NCBI GenBank assembly: GCA_022793675.1
Contig: JAAWDH010000048.1
Location: 27,339 to 91,338 of the forward strand
Reading direction: 5' to 3'
DNA from: Oscillospiraceae bacterium
GTDB taxonomy: Bacteria; Bacillota; Clostridia; Oscillospirales; Ruminococcaceae
DNA: 64,000 nucleotides
A program made the position numbers and the translations under genes. Shown here piece by piece: positions 16,982-25,061 of this stretch; within the stretch, counting starts at the first letter, position 1, and the number at the start of each line of letters is the position of its first letter. The notes under the pieces are model-generated. The model was not told the origin of the DNA. It worked only from the letters and a program-made list of their open reading frames with translations, and did not search any database.

Positions 16982-17761
16982 ATGAAACTCAGAGACACAT
17001 TCAACGGCGTGATTGAGGATTACAATTACGCCCGCCCGCATTATCCTGACGGCTTGTACCATGACATTGAAAAGTTTGTCGGCCGGCCTTTGCAGCAGTG
17101 CAGGATTCTGGAAGTCGGCGGCGGTACCGGCCAGGCCAGCGATTATTTCGTTCAGCTGGGCTGCCGGCTGACCATACTGGAAGTCGGGGAAGATCAAGTG
17201 GTTTGGCTGCGGGAGAAGTACAAGGATTTTCCTAACGTCGACGTTGTTGGCGGTTATTTTGAAGAGTTTGCGGCAGAGGAACGCTTCGACCTGATTTATT
17301 CCGCGACAGCTTTCCATTGGATTCCAGCGGAAGTGGGCTATAAAAAGGCTTATGAATTGTTAAAGCCGGGCGGGACAATGGCCGTTTTTTGGCATATGTC
17401 GTCGGTGACGCTGCACGTTGGCCCTGTACACGACGGTTTAAATGGGCTGAAGCGCCAGTATATGCCGGAGGTTTCACTGGGATTTGACGAAGAGGGGCTT
17501 CGGGCCGCCCATGAAAAACGCCTTGCCCAAATCCAGACCGGCGGCTGGTTCCCGGCCCCGGAATACCATGAATACCGCTGGGATGACCGCTATGATGCAG
17601 TGCGTTACGCCGCGCTGCTCAACTCCTATTCCGATACGCAGGAGTATTTGTCTGAGGAAAAACGGGCGGAATACCTAAAAGCTGTGGCGGGCCATATTGA
17701 ACGCTGCGGCGGCGAGGTGGAAATGCCGCAGTATGTCCGCCTTTATCTGGTCAAAAAATGA
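16982..17761 (+). CDS. Class I SAM-dependent methyltransferase
   Basis: A 259-residue methyltransferase with motif I I-L-E-V-G-G-G-T-G-Q-A near 39-49, an acidic residue after the second strand (L-E-V-G-E-D), and S-A-T-A-F-H-W near 104-110, typical of the Methyltransf_11/25 type that acts on small molecules. The start A-T-G at 16982 has GGGAGG upstream; the open frame goes further back into the preceding gene but without support. No signal or membrane segment. The substrate is unknown. Confidence 0.85.
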   Translation: MKLRDTFNGVIEDYNYARPHYPDGLYHDIEKFVGRPLQQCRILEVGGGTGQASDYFVQLGCRLTILEVGEDQVVWLREKYKDFPNVDVVGGYFEEFAAEERFDLIYSATAFHWIPAEVGYKKAYELLKPGGTMAVFWHMSSVTLHVGPVHDGLNGLKRQYMPEVSLGFDEEGLRAAHEKRLAQIQTGGWFPAPEYHEYRWDDRYDAVRYAALLNSYSDTQEYLSEEKRAEYLKAVAGHIERCGGEVEMPQYVRLYLVKK

Positions 17762-17789
17762 GGGGCCTGGTGGGCAGGGAGGTGCAGCC

Positions 17790-18200
17790 ATGCAGCTGTA
17801 TAAGCTTGTGTCAAGGGAGCTTACTGAAACAGAGCTTCAAACCATTGCGCATTTCCGTTACTATTATGACCAGAAGAAATGCTTTGCGCTGATTGGCGGC
17901 TATGCGGCCGCCGTGCTGTCGGACGATCGTGCGGGCAGCCTGGAAAAGCTTCGGCAGGAAGCTTTGGAAAATATGGCCAGCCTGCTGAACGTCCCGCCGG
18001 ATTTTAGCGCCTATGTGATGGATGACGGTTTTGGGCTGGCAGAGATGGACTTTGGGATATACGCGGTGAGTCCGTCGCCGCTGTCCGACGAAGAAATTGC
18101 CGCAAATAGGATGGGCGTCGCAGCGGCGTTGGCTGCAAGGAGCGCTTGTCTGGAGGCCTGCAGCGCCGGCGAAATCATCGCCATCGTTGACGAGGCATAG
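17790..18200 (+). CDS. Hypothetical protein
   Basis: A 136-residue soluble protein, acidic, with no recognised family. It starts M-Q-L-Y-K-L-V-S-R-E-L-T and ends in a helical, alanine-rich segment. An AGGGAGG box precedes ATG 17790. It lies 28 nt after the methyltransferase gene and is followed by a strong terminator, so it is probably the last gene of that run. Confidence 0.65.
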   Translation: MQLYKLVSRELTETELQTIAHFRYYYDQKKCFALIGGYAAAVLSDDRAGSLEKLRQEALENMASLLNVPPDFSAYVMDDGFGLAEMDFGIYAVSPSPLSDEEIAANRMGVAAALAARSACLEACSAGEIIAIVDEA

Positions 18201-18206
18201 GAAAAA

Positions 18207-18246
18207 CCCCGCTGCATCGTATTTATCGACGCAGCGGGGCTTTTTT
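18207..18246. terminator. Bidirectional terminator between the 17.8-kb gene and gltX
   Basis: A perfect 9-bp stem (18207-18215 with 18231-18239) flanked by AAAAA on the left and TTTTTT on the right, so it can work for both converging transcripts. Confidence 0.9.
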
Positions 18247-18251
18247 CAATT

Positions 18252-19709
18252 TTACGCTTCCAGCTTTTCGATGCCTTTGCGGATTCTCGCCAAAGTTTCC
18301 TCTTTGCCGATGATTTCGCTCAGTTCAATACCGCCGCCAGGGGTAAATTGTTTACCGGATACAGCAACCCGCAGCGGCCAAAGGACGACGCCATTTTTGA
18401 CTTCCATCTTTTCAATCAGGGCGAAGACCGCCTCGTGGATTTTCTCAGCCGACCACTCTTCAACGCCTTCCAGCACCGGCAGCAGCGCCTTCAGCGAATC
18501 CAGTGCGACTTCGCTGTTGGTTTTCATTTTCTTATGGGTGTACAGTGCGATGTCATAGTCGGGCAGCGCGTCGATAAAATCAACCTGTTCAGGGATTTCG
18601 TTGAAGACCTCGGTGCGGGGCTGCAGCAGCGTTGCCAGCAGCGGCAGGTCGATGTCCTCGCGCTTGCAGCTTTCCCGGATGTAGGGGAGGGCGAATTCCA
18701 GGAATTTCTCGGGCGAAAGTTTGCGGATATAAGCGCCGTTGATGGCCCGCAGCTTAGCCGGGTCAAAAATTGCGGGGGACTTGGAGATACCAGAAACGTC
18801 AAATTCCTGCATCAGCTCTTCCATTGTAAAGACTTCATTTTCCCCTTTAGGGGCCCAGCCCAGCAGCGCGATATAGTTGACAATCGCTTCGTCTAAAAAA
18901 CCCTTTGCCGACAGATCTTCAAAAGAGGCGTCGCCATTGCGCTTGGCGAGTTTTTCCGTTGCGTTTTTCATGACCGGCGAAACGTGGATATAGGTCGGGA
19001 TTTCCCAGCCGAAAGCTTCGTAAAGCAGGTTATACTTCGGCGTGGAAGAAAGGTATTCATTGCCGCGGATGACATGGGTAATGCCCATTGTATGGTCGTC
19101 GACAACGTTGGCGAAGTTATAAGTCGGCATTCCATCGGCCTTGATCAGAATTTGGTCGTCGAGGTCAGCATTGTTGACGGTAATATCGCCGAACACTTCG
19201 TCGTGGAAGGTTGTCGTACCTTCTGTAGGGCATTTTTGGCGGATGACATAGGGGATCCCGGCGGCCAGTTTTTCGGCGACCTCTTCTTTGGAGAGGTTGC
19301 GGCAGTGCCCGTCGTAACGGGTGGGCATTCCGGAAGCCTGCTGGATTTTCCGCATTTCCTCCAGCCTGTCCTTGTCGCAGAAGCAGTAGTAAGCATGGCC
19401 GCTTTCGACTAACTGCAGCGCATACTCCTTAAACATCCCCATCCGTTCGCTTTGGACGTAGGGGCCGACCGGTCCGCCGATATCGGGTCCTTCGTCCCAT
19501 TGGAGGCCGGCCCGGCGCAGGGTTTTATAGATCACGTCCACTGCGCCCTCGACATACCGGCCCTGATCGGTATCTTCAATCCGCAGGATAAAGACGCCGC
19601 CCTGCTTTTTGGCCAGCAGGTAGGTAAAAAGAGCGGTTCTCAGGTTGCCGATGTGCATATACCCCGTAGGGCTTGGCGCAAACCGGGTTCTGACAGTTTT
19701 GCTTTCCAT
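18252..19709 (-). CDS. gltX: Glutamyl-tRNA synthetase
   Basis: A 485-residue class I synthetase that charges tRNA-Glu. The HIGH-type motif P-S-P-T-G-Y-M-H-I-G-N is at 12-22. The KMSKS-type loop is E-K-L-A-K-R-N-G near 250, a usual GluRS variant. The anticodon-binding helical domain makes up the C-terminal third. The start is ATG 19709, after GGAGG on the minus strand; an upstream frame to 19802 includes the leader and promoter and is not translated. It is convergent with the 17.8-kb gene. Confidence 0.97.
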   Translation of the reverse strand: MESKTVRTRFAPSPTGYMHIGNLRTALFTYLLAKKQGGVFILRIEDTDQGRYVEGAVDVIYKTLRRAGLQWDEGPDIGGPVGPYVQSERMGMFKEYALQLVESGHAYYCFCDKDRLEEMRKIQQASGMPTRYDGHCRNLSKEEVAEKLAAGIPYVIRQKCPTEGTTTFHDEVFGDITVNNADLDDQILIKADGMPTYNFANVVDDHTMGITHVIRGNEYLSSTPKYNLLYEAFGWEIPTYIHVSPVMKNATEKLAKRNGDASFEDLSAKGFLDEAIVNYIALLGWAPKGENEVFTMEELMQEFDVSGISKSPAIFDPAKLRAINGAYIRKLSPEKFLEFALPYIRESCKREDIDLPLLATLLQPRTEVFNEIPEQVDFIDALPDYDIALYTHKKMKTNSEVALDSLKALLPVLEGVEEWSAEKIHEAVFALIEKMEVKNGVVLWPLRVAVSGKQFTPGGGIELSEIIGKEETLARIRKGIEKLEA

Positions 19710-19773
19710 TGTAATAAACCTCCGATTCCGGGCGCAGGCGCTGATGCGCTGCACTACGGTGATTATTTCGTTC

Positions 19774-19802
19774 ATTGTACCATCTTTTTTTCGAAAAGTC
19801 AA
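19774..19802 (-). promoter_or_regulatory. gltX promoter, -35 box in a hairpin
   Basis: Minus strand TTGACT (plus 19797-19802), 17-nt spacer, TACAAT (plus 19774-19779). The -35 sequence is one arm of an inverted repeat reaching 19825 (AGTCAA-GCAGCC, loop, GGCTGC-TT-TTGACT). Confidence 0.7.
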
Positions 19803-19825
19803 GCAGCCGCAGGCTGCTTTTGACT

Positions 19826-20069
19826 CTCATATTTAACCGAAGGGAGAATGCGAGTACATATCGTAACGCTGTACCATTGGTCAGAATGCTCTGTGTTCCT
19901 TCATCTGCGTTTCGATGCAAATCGAGTTTATGCTTCCCCGTGGCAAAGGGTGGTGTGTGCCGGCTTGTCTTTTTGGCGTGAGAGGTTGTCGGTTTTTGCT
20001 GTAAGCGGCAATTTGACGCTTGTTTTTTCGGGCAGGTTTGTTACAGGTGCCAAATTTTTCTTTTTATGA
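19826..20069. other. Gene-free stretch upstream of the ABC exporter leader
   Basis: Part of the 564-nt gap 19710-20273. Between the gltX hairpin and the exporter promoter I see only short frames without ribosome sites and no recognisable structure. Confidence 0.5.
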
Positions 20070-20098
20070 TTGACAGCTTTACAGGGATATGCTATAGT
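20070..20098 (+). promoter_or_regulatory. Promoter of the ABC exporter leader transcript
   Basis: TTGACA at 20070-20075, 17-nt spacer, TATAGT at 20093-20098 with a TG extension. It starts an RNA about 170 nt ahead of the exporter gene. Confidence 0.8.
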
Positions 20099-20119
20099 AA
20101 AGCTGTTTGCATTTGACTT

Positions 20120-20142
20120 CCAGGCTGTTCCGGAGAGCCTGG
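20120..20142 (+). promoter_or_regulatory. Leader hairpin 1
   Basis: A 7-bp stem CCAGGCT/AGCCTGG (20120-20126 with 20136-20142), just before the ribosome site of the leader peptide. Confidence 0.6.
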
Positions 20143-20162
20143 CACTTTGAAAGGAGCATCTC

Positions 20163-20210
20163 ATGAAAACTTTTTCTGTAATTTCTGACATGGCTGGAGG
20201 GGCCATGTAA
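20163..20210 (+). CDS. 15-residue leader peptide (upstream ORF)
   Basis: A short frame encoding MKTFSVISDMAGGAM, with an AAAGGAG site 7 nt before its ATG and a TAA at 20208-20210. It lies in the RNA leader of the ABC exporter. The last third of the frame (20194-20201) is the left arm of a hairpin whose right arm (20247-20254) is followed by a T-rich run. This is the arrangement seen in antibiotic-responsive attenuators: a ribosome stalled on the leader would prevent the hairpin and allow transcription into the exporter. The peptide product itself probably has no other role. The evidence is structural only. Confidence 0.6.
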   Translation: MKTFSVISDMAGGAM

Positions 20211-20263
20211 AACCGGGCCTAGCCTGAATAAAGGGCCATGGGCCTGCCCTCCAGAATATTTTT
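20194..20263 (+). terminator. Attenuator-like terminator in the exporter leader
   Basis: CTGGAGGG (20194-20201) pairs with CCCTCCAG (20247-20254), with further GGCC/GGGC pairing options inside, and AATATTTTT follows. The terminator ends just before the exporter ribosome site at about 20264. Confidence 0.55.
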
Positions 20264-20273
20264 GGAGGAACCT

Positions 20274-21953
20274 ATGGATACCAACAAGAAATCCACGATC
20301 AAAAAATTTTTTTCTTATTATAAGCCTTATAAAGGGCTGTTTGCTGCAACGTTGCTGCTGGCTGGCATCAGTACGGCCGCCGGGCTGCTTTTCCCGCTGC
20401 TGACGAGATACATTACTGGCGAGGTATTGGAAGGCGGCATGGAGAATGCATTGTCGGAAATCTGGAAAATTGGCGGGCTGATGCTGGTTTTGCTGGCCAT
20501 CCAACAGGGAAGCTGCTACTTTGTCGATTATCGCGGCCATGTTATGGGTGCGAAAATTGAGCGGGATATGCGCCGGGAACTGTTTGACCATTACCAAAAA
20601 CTTCCGGTTTCATTCTACGATAGTGAGCGGGTTGGACGGCTGATGAGCCGGTTGACTAGCGATTTATGGTCGCTGGGGGAGCTTTACCACCATGGCCCAG
20701 AAGACGTTATCCTCTATTTTATCCGTTTTGTCGGTGCGTTTGTGATTTTGCTGACCATTGACGTTCAGCTAAGCCTTTGGACAGCAGCTCTGCTCCCCAT
20801 AGGCGGGGTGCTGGCAGTGATGATCGGCAAGCGGATGAATAAAGCTGTCAGTTGCAGCCAACAGCAGCTTTCCGAAGTTAACGCCCAAGCCGAAGATACT
20901 CTTGCTGGCATTCGGGTAGTCAAAACCTTTACCGGTGAACGGCTGGAGCGGGAAAAATTCTGTTGCCAGAATGAGCAATTTCTGAAAAGCCGGGGCGCGA
21001 TTTATAAAAACGAAGCCAATCTTACAGCAGTGCTGGATGCATTAACCCGGCTGATGACCATATTGATTGTAGTGTTGGGTGGTGTCGGTATTACTGGTGG
21101 GCAGATGAGCTTGCCAGACTTACTGGCTTTTCTGCTTTACGCCAGCTACCTAACCGAGCCCGTACAGGCGCTACTGCACACTATCGGCCAGTATCAGGAA
21201 GGGGTTGCCTGTTTTAAACGTTTTGCCCAGATACTGGAAATAGCCCCTGAGCCGCAGGACGCCCCCGATGCGCTGTCACCAAAGCTGGAAGGCGGCATTA
21301 CATTTAGAAATGTCAGCTTCCGTTATCCTGATTTCCAGAGTGACGTTTTACGGGATATATCTGTAGACATCAAGCCTGGCGAGTATGTGGCGCTGGTGGG
21401 GCCGTCGGGAGTGGGGAAAACCACTTTCTGTTCGTTGATCCCGCGTTTTTACGAAACCACAGCCGGCGAAATCCTAGTGGATGGCATCCCAACAGAAAAA
21501 ATCCGCATGGAAGCCTTGCGCGGCCAGATCGGCATGGTACAACAGGACGTTTACCTCTTTGCTGGCAGCGTCCGGGAGAACATCCGCTATGGCCGGCCGG
21601 ACGCTAGCGATGAGGAAGTTGCTGAAGCTGCGAAACGGGCCAATGCTCATGATTTTATTATGGCGCTTCCGAATGGCTACGATACCGATGTCGGTGAACG
21701 CGGCGTTAAGCTGTCCGGCGGACAGAAACAGCGTATCAGCATTGCCCGCGCTTTCCTGAAGAATCCGCCGATCCTAATCCTGGATGAGGCGACTAGCGCA
21801 CTGGACAACGAAAGCGAACAGCAAATCAAAGAGGCGTTGGAAACGCTGGCCAAGAGCCGCACAACTTTGGTTATCGCCCATCGCCGTTCCACCATCGAAA
21901 GCGCCCAGCGGACGCTGGCGCTGCAGGATGGGCGGCTAATTGAACAAACCTGA
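20274..21953 (+). CDS. ABC exporter, fused membrane and ATPase domains
   Basis: A 559-residue half-size ABC transporter of the MsbA/multidrug type. Six transmembrane helices lie in the first 310 residues. The ATPase follows, with Walker A G-P-S-G-V-G-K-T near 380, Q-loop V-Q-Q-D, signature L-S-G-G-Q near 482, Walker B I-L-I-L-D-E-A-T near 502 and the H-loop A-H-R near 537. It works as a dimer and should export a hydrophobic compound or peptide. ATG 20274 follows GGAGGAA. The leader peptide and attenuator upstream and an acetyltransferase gene 79 nt downstream suggest drug resistance, but the substrate is not shown. Confidence 0.93.
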   Translation: MDTNKKSTIKKFFSYYKPYKGLFAATLLLAGISTAAGLLFPLLTRYITGEVLEGGMENALSEIWKIGGLMLVLLAIQQGSCYFVDYRGHVMGAKIERDMRRELFDHYQKLPVSFYDSERVGRLMSRLTSDLWSLGELYHHGPEDVILYFIRFVGAFVILLTIDVQLSLWTAALLPIGGVLAVMIGKRMNKAVSCSQQQLSEVNAQAEDTLAGIRVVKTFTGERLEREKFCCQNEQFLKSRGAIYKNEANLTAVLDALTRLMTILIVVLGGVGITGGQMSLPDLLAFLLYASYLTEPVQALLHTIGQYQEGVACFKRFAQILEIAPEPQDAPDALSPKLEGGITFRNVSFRYPDFQSDVLRDISVDIKPGEYVALVGPSGVGKTTFCSLIPRFYETTAGEILVDGIPTEKIRMEALRGQIGMVQQDVYLFAGSVRENIRYGRPDASDEEVAEAAKRANAHDFIMALPNGYDTDVGERGVKLSGGQKQRISIARAFLKNPPILILDEATSALDNESEQQIKEALETLAKSRTTLVIAHRRSTIESAQRTLALQDGRLIEQT

Positions 21954-21974
21954 CTTGTATAAAATAAGGTTGCT

Positions 21975-22011
21975 GCCGGATGGTACTGGAACTTTTCCGG
22001 TGCCGTCCGGC
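21975..22011 (+). promoter_or_regulatory. Long hairpin between exporter and acetyltransferase genes
   Basis: Two 17-nt arms (21975-21991 and 21995-22011) pair completely if three G-U pairs are allowed, around a 3-nt loop. No strong T-run follows, so it may stabilise the upstream mRNA or act as a partial terminator rather than end it. Confidence 0.6.
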
Positions 22012-22032
22012 GCTTTGTAATTCGGAGGAAAA

Positions 22033-22482
22033 ATGGTAGAATATTATTTGAGACAGTTGGACGAAACTGCATCCAATAAAGTGGAAGCGCTGTTTGTCCA
22101 TGTTTTTGAGCAGGCACCTTGGCATGACGACTGGTCAGATAAAACACAGTTAAAATGCTATATTCACGATCTGATGGGGCAAAACAATTCCTTAACCTTT
22201 GGGCTGTATGAAGGCAAGGAACTGGTTGGGCTGTCGATGGGCCGGGTCAAGCATTGGTACACCGGCACCGAATACTGCATTGACGAGCTGTGCATTTGTA
22301 CGGAAAAGCAAAGCCAAGGTCTAGGGGCACTGTTCATCCGTGAAATTGAACAGGCTTGTAAGGCGCAGGGGTTTACCCATCTTTTCTTATTGACCGAAAA
22401 CGATGTGCCAGCCTATGAGTTCTACAAAAAGCAGGGCTTTTACGAGTTGGAAACAAACGTCGCCTTTGCCAAAAAGTTATAA
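22033..22482 (+). CDS. GNAT acetyltransferase, AAC(6')-like
   Basis: A 149-residue GNAT enzyme. The acetyl-CoA loop is Q-S-Q-G-L-G-A near 95-101, preceded by the strand I-D-E-L-C-I and followed by the C-terminal Y-E-F-Y-K-K-Q-G-F motif. The N-terminal F-V-H-V-F-E-Q-A-P-W-H-D-D-W recalls aminoglycoside 6'-acetyltransferases and related small-molecule acetylases. It transfers acetyl groups from acetyl-CoA to an amine; the acceptor is not known. It follows the ABC exporter on the same strand with its own GGAGG site. Confidence 0.78.
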   Translation: MVEYYLRQLDETASNKVEALFVHVFEQAPWHDDWSDKTQLKCYIHDLMGQNNSLTFGLYEGKELVGLSMGRVKHWYTGTEYCIDELCICTEKQSQGLGALFIREIEQACKAQGFTHLFLLTENDVPAYEFYKKQGFYELETNVAFAKKL

Positions 22483-22538
22483 GCGGATAAAAGTTTTTGC
22501 AGCTTAGCGCCGCTGAATTACGCTTTCTTTTATATCCC

Positions 22539-22567
22539 TTTACAAATTCCTGTATTTCCATTATAAT
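22539..22567 (+). promoter_or_regulatory. araB promoter
   Basis: TTTACA at 22539-22544, 17-nt spacer, TATAAT at 22562-22567, about 35 nt before the araB start. Confidence 0.8.
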
Positions 22568-22601
22568 AGGAGCATAAGGAAGCGTGAAGGAGGCTTTTGG
22601 A

Positions 22602-24284
22602 ATGGCACAGTATGCGATAGGCGTCGATTTTGGGACGCTTTCAGGGCGGGCGGTGCTGGTAGAGACGGCAACTGGGGAAGAGTTGGCGTCGGCGGTGTAC
22701 GACTATCCCCACGGCGTCATGGATCAATGTCTGCCGGATGGGACGGCGTTGCCGCCAGAGTGGGCGCTGCAGCATCCGTCGGATTATTTTGGGGTGCTGT
22801 CGGAGACAATTCCGGCTGTGCTGGAAAAGGCTGGCGTCAGCGCCGGAGAAGTCGTTGGCGTGGGCATCGATTTCACTGCCTGTACCGTGCTGCCGGTAAA
22901 GTCGGACGGTACCCCGCTTTGTTTTTTGCCTCAGTATCAGCATAACCCTCACGCCTACGTCAAACTTTGGAAGCACCATGCCGCGCAGGATAAGGCCGAT
23001 CGTCTGAACGCTGCCGCAGCAGAGCGGGGCGAAAAGTGGCTGGCGCGCTACGGCGGCAAGGTTTCATCGGAGTGGCTGTTTCCAAAACTTTGGCAAATTC
23101 TGAATGAAGCCCCGGCGCTTTATGCTGATATGGATTATTTCATTGAGGCGGCCGACTGGGTGGTCTGGCAGCTGACCGGGACGCTGACTCGCAGCAGCTG
23201 TACCGCTGGTTATAAGGCCCTTTGGAGCAAACAGGACGGTTATCCGGACAGCAGCTTTTTTAAGGCGCTCGACCCGCGGCTGGAGAGGGTTGTTGAGGAA
23301 AAGCTCTTTGGGCCAGTGCTGCCCTTGGGGGCAAAAGCAGGGGAGATCACAGCGCTTTCTGCGTCGCTGACGGGGCTGCTGCCCGGCACAGCGGTGGCTG
23401 TCGCCAATGTTGACGCCCATGTCTGCGTCCCAGCAGTCAAAATTAGCGGCCCCGGCAAAATGCTGGCCATCATGGGCACTTCTACCTGCCATATGCTGCT
23501 TTCAGAGAAGGAAACGCCAGTGCCTGGCATCTGCGGCGCTGTGCTTGACGGCATCCTGCCCAATTTTTGCGGCTATGAAGCAGGGCAGTCCTGCGTGGGC
23601 GACCATTTTGCCTGGCTGATTGACCGGCTGCTGCCGGCGGATTACCGCGCTGAAGCGGAACGTCGGGGCTTAAATCCGCACCAGCTCCTGCGCGAGAAAG
23701 CTGAGCGCCTAGCGCCCGGCGAAAGCGGCCTGTTGGCGCTGGATTGGTGGAACGGCAACCGTTCGGTGCTGGCAGACGTTTCCCTGAGCGGCCTGCTGTT
23801 GGGAGTAACACTGGCCACGAAGGCCGAAGAAATCTATCGCGCTCTGATCGAAGCGACAGCTTACGGTACCCGTAAAATTATTGAAAATTTCCGCCAAAGC
23901 GGCGTGGCTGTCGAGGAATTCTATGCAGCCGGCGGCATCCCGCAGAAAGATCCGATGGCTATGCAGATTTACGCCGATGTCATCAATATGCCAGTGCGTA
24001 TCGCTGGCTCGGCCCAAGGCCCGGCGCTGGGGGCCGCAATTTTCGGCGCGGCCGCGGCCGGCAGAGAAGGGGGCGGCTACGGTTCGGTCAGCGAGGCCGC
24101 CGCTGCGATGGGCAAGCTTAAAGACACCGTTTATTTGCCTGATAAGGACCATGCCGCCGTCTATGATATCCTGTACACTGAATACGACCGCCTCCACGAT
24201 TACTTTGGACGGGGCGGGAATGATGTGATGAAGCGGCTGAAAGCTCTTCGCCGCGATGTCAAAGGAGGAAACCTGCCATGCTGA
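22602..24284 (+). CDS. araB: Ribulokinase
   Basis: A 560-residue FGGY-family sugar kinase that phosphorylates L-ribulose. The first phosphate loop is D-F-G-T-L-S-G-R near 8-15, typical of AraB. The catalytic base region is [10 protein letters not shown] near 86-95, and the second ATP loop is M-G-T-S-T-C-H near 289-295. The C-terminal block [11 protein letters not shown] is that of ribulokinases. ATG 22602 follows GAAGGAGG. The araD start lies inside the 3' end of this gene (7-nt overlap). No araA isomerase or transporter is in the window, so L-ribulose must come from enzymes encoded elsewhere. Confidence 0.95.
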   Translation: MAQYAIGVDFGTLSGRAVLVETATGEELASAVYDYPHGVMDQCLPDGTALPPEWALQHPSDYFGVLSETIPAVLEKAGVSAGEVVGVGIDFTACTVLPVKSDGTPLCFLPQYQHNPHAYVKLWKHHAAQDKADRLNAAAAERGEKWLARYGGKVSSEWLFPKLWQILNEAPALYADMDYFIEAADWVVWQLTGTLTRSSCTAGYKALWSKQDGYPDSSFFKALDPRLERVVEEKLFGPVLPLGAKAGEITALSASLTGLLPGTAVAVANVDAHVCVPAVKISGPGKMLAIMGTSTCHMLLSEKETPVPGICGAVLDGILPNFCGYEAGQSCVGDHFAWLIDRLLPADYRAEAERRGLNPHQLLREKAERLAPGESGLLALDWWNGNRSVLADVSLSGLLLGVTLATKAEEIYRALIEATAYGTRKIIENFRQSGVAVEEFYAAGGIPQKDPMAMQIYADVINMPVRIAGSAQGPALGAAIFGAAAAGREGGGYGSVSEAAAAMGKLKDTVYLPDKDHAAVYDILYTEYDRLHDYFGRGGNDVMKRLKALRRDVKGGNLPC

Positions 24285-24991
24285 AAAAATTACGCACCGC
24301 CGTCTGGAAAGCCAACATCCAGCTGCCCCGTCACGGCCTTGTCACCTATACCTGGGGCAACGTCAGCGGCTTCGACCGGGAGCGCGGGCTGATGGTCATC
24401 AAGCCTTCTGGCGTGCCCTACAATAAGTTGACCGCCGACGATATGGTGGTGGTGGATTTGGATGGGAACCGGGTTTCGGGCGAACTGAACCCCTCTTCCG
24501 ACACCCTTACCCATCTGGAACTTTACCGGCGTTTCCCTCATGTCGGCGGCATTGTCCACACTCACTCCCATTGGGCGACAATTTTTGCCCAAGCCGGGCG
24601 GGCAATCCCCGTTTACGGTACTACCCATGCCGACTATTTTTTTGGCGACATCCCCTGCACACGGGAAATGGCCTACGACGAAATTGCAGCCGACTATGAA
24701 TTGAACACTGGGCGGGTGATCGCCGAGCTTTTCGAGGCAAACGACCTTGATCCGGCGGAAATGCCTGGGGCGCTGGTCAAAAACCACGGCCCTTTTACCT
24801 GGGGGACAACGCCAGTCGACGCCCTCCATACGGCTGTCGTACTGGAAAAGGTGGCGATGATGGCTTATCACACCGAGCTTCTGGGGTGCACCGAGCCTAT
24901 GTCGGTGTCCCTGTTGGACAAACACTTTTTGCGCAAACATGGCAGCGGCGCTTACTATGGCCAGCTTGACAGGCTGGATGAACAGGACTGA
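24278..24991 (+). CDS. araD: L-ribulose-5-phosphate 4-epimerase
   Basis: A 237-residue class II aldolase-type epimerase that makes D-xylulose 5-phosphate. Key segments: G-N-V-S-G near 26-30, K-P-S-G-V near 42-46, the zinc site H-T-H-S-H-W near 93-98 and a later histidine in V-K-N-H-G-P-F near 165. AAAGGAGG precedes ATG 24278, which overlaps araB by 7 nt, so the two are co-translated. A perfect hairpin ends the operon. Confidence 0.96.
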   Translation: MLKKLRTAVWKANIQLPRHGLVTYTWGNVSGFDRERGLMVIKPSGVPYNKLTADDMVVVDLDGNRVSGELNPSSDTLTHLELYRRFPHVGGIVHTHSHWATIFAQAGRAIPVYGTTHADYFFGDIPCTREMAYDEIAADYELNTGRVIAELFEANDLDPAEMPGALVKNHGPFTWGTTPVDALHTAVVLEKVAMMAYHTELLGCTEPMSVSLLDKHFLRKHGSGAYYGQLDRLDEQD

Positions 24992-25014
24992 TTTGCGTTT
25001 AGACGGATGATAGG

Positions 25015-25055
25015 AATACAGCTGTAAAGGAATATCCCTTTACAGCTGTATTTTT
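25015..25055. terminator. Perfect terminator after araD
   Basis: A perfect 16-bp stem (25015-25030 with 25037-25052) around a 6-nt loop, followed by T residues. It separates araD from the convergent DUF2812 gene. Confidence 0.9.
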
Positions 25056-25061
25056 CGGCTT

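Noticed and set aside
19709..19830. T-box riboswitch in front of gltX
   Set aside because: The leader after the -10 box is only about 60 nt, too short for a T-box, and no T-box sequence is visible.
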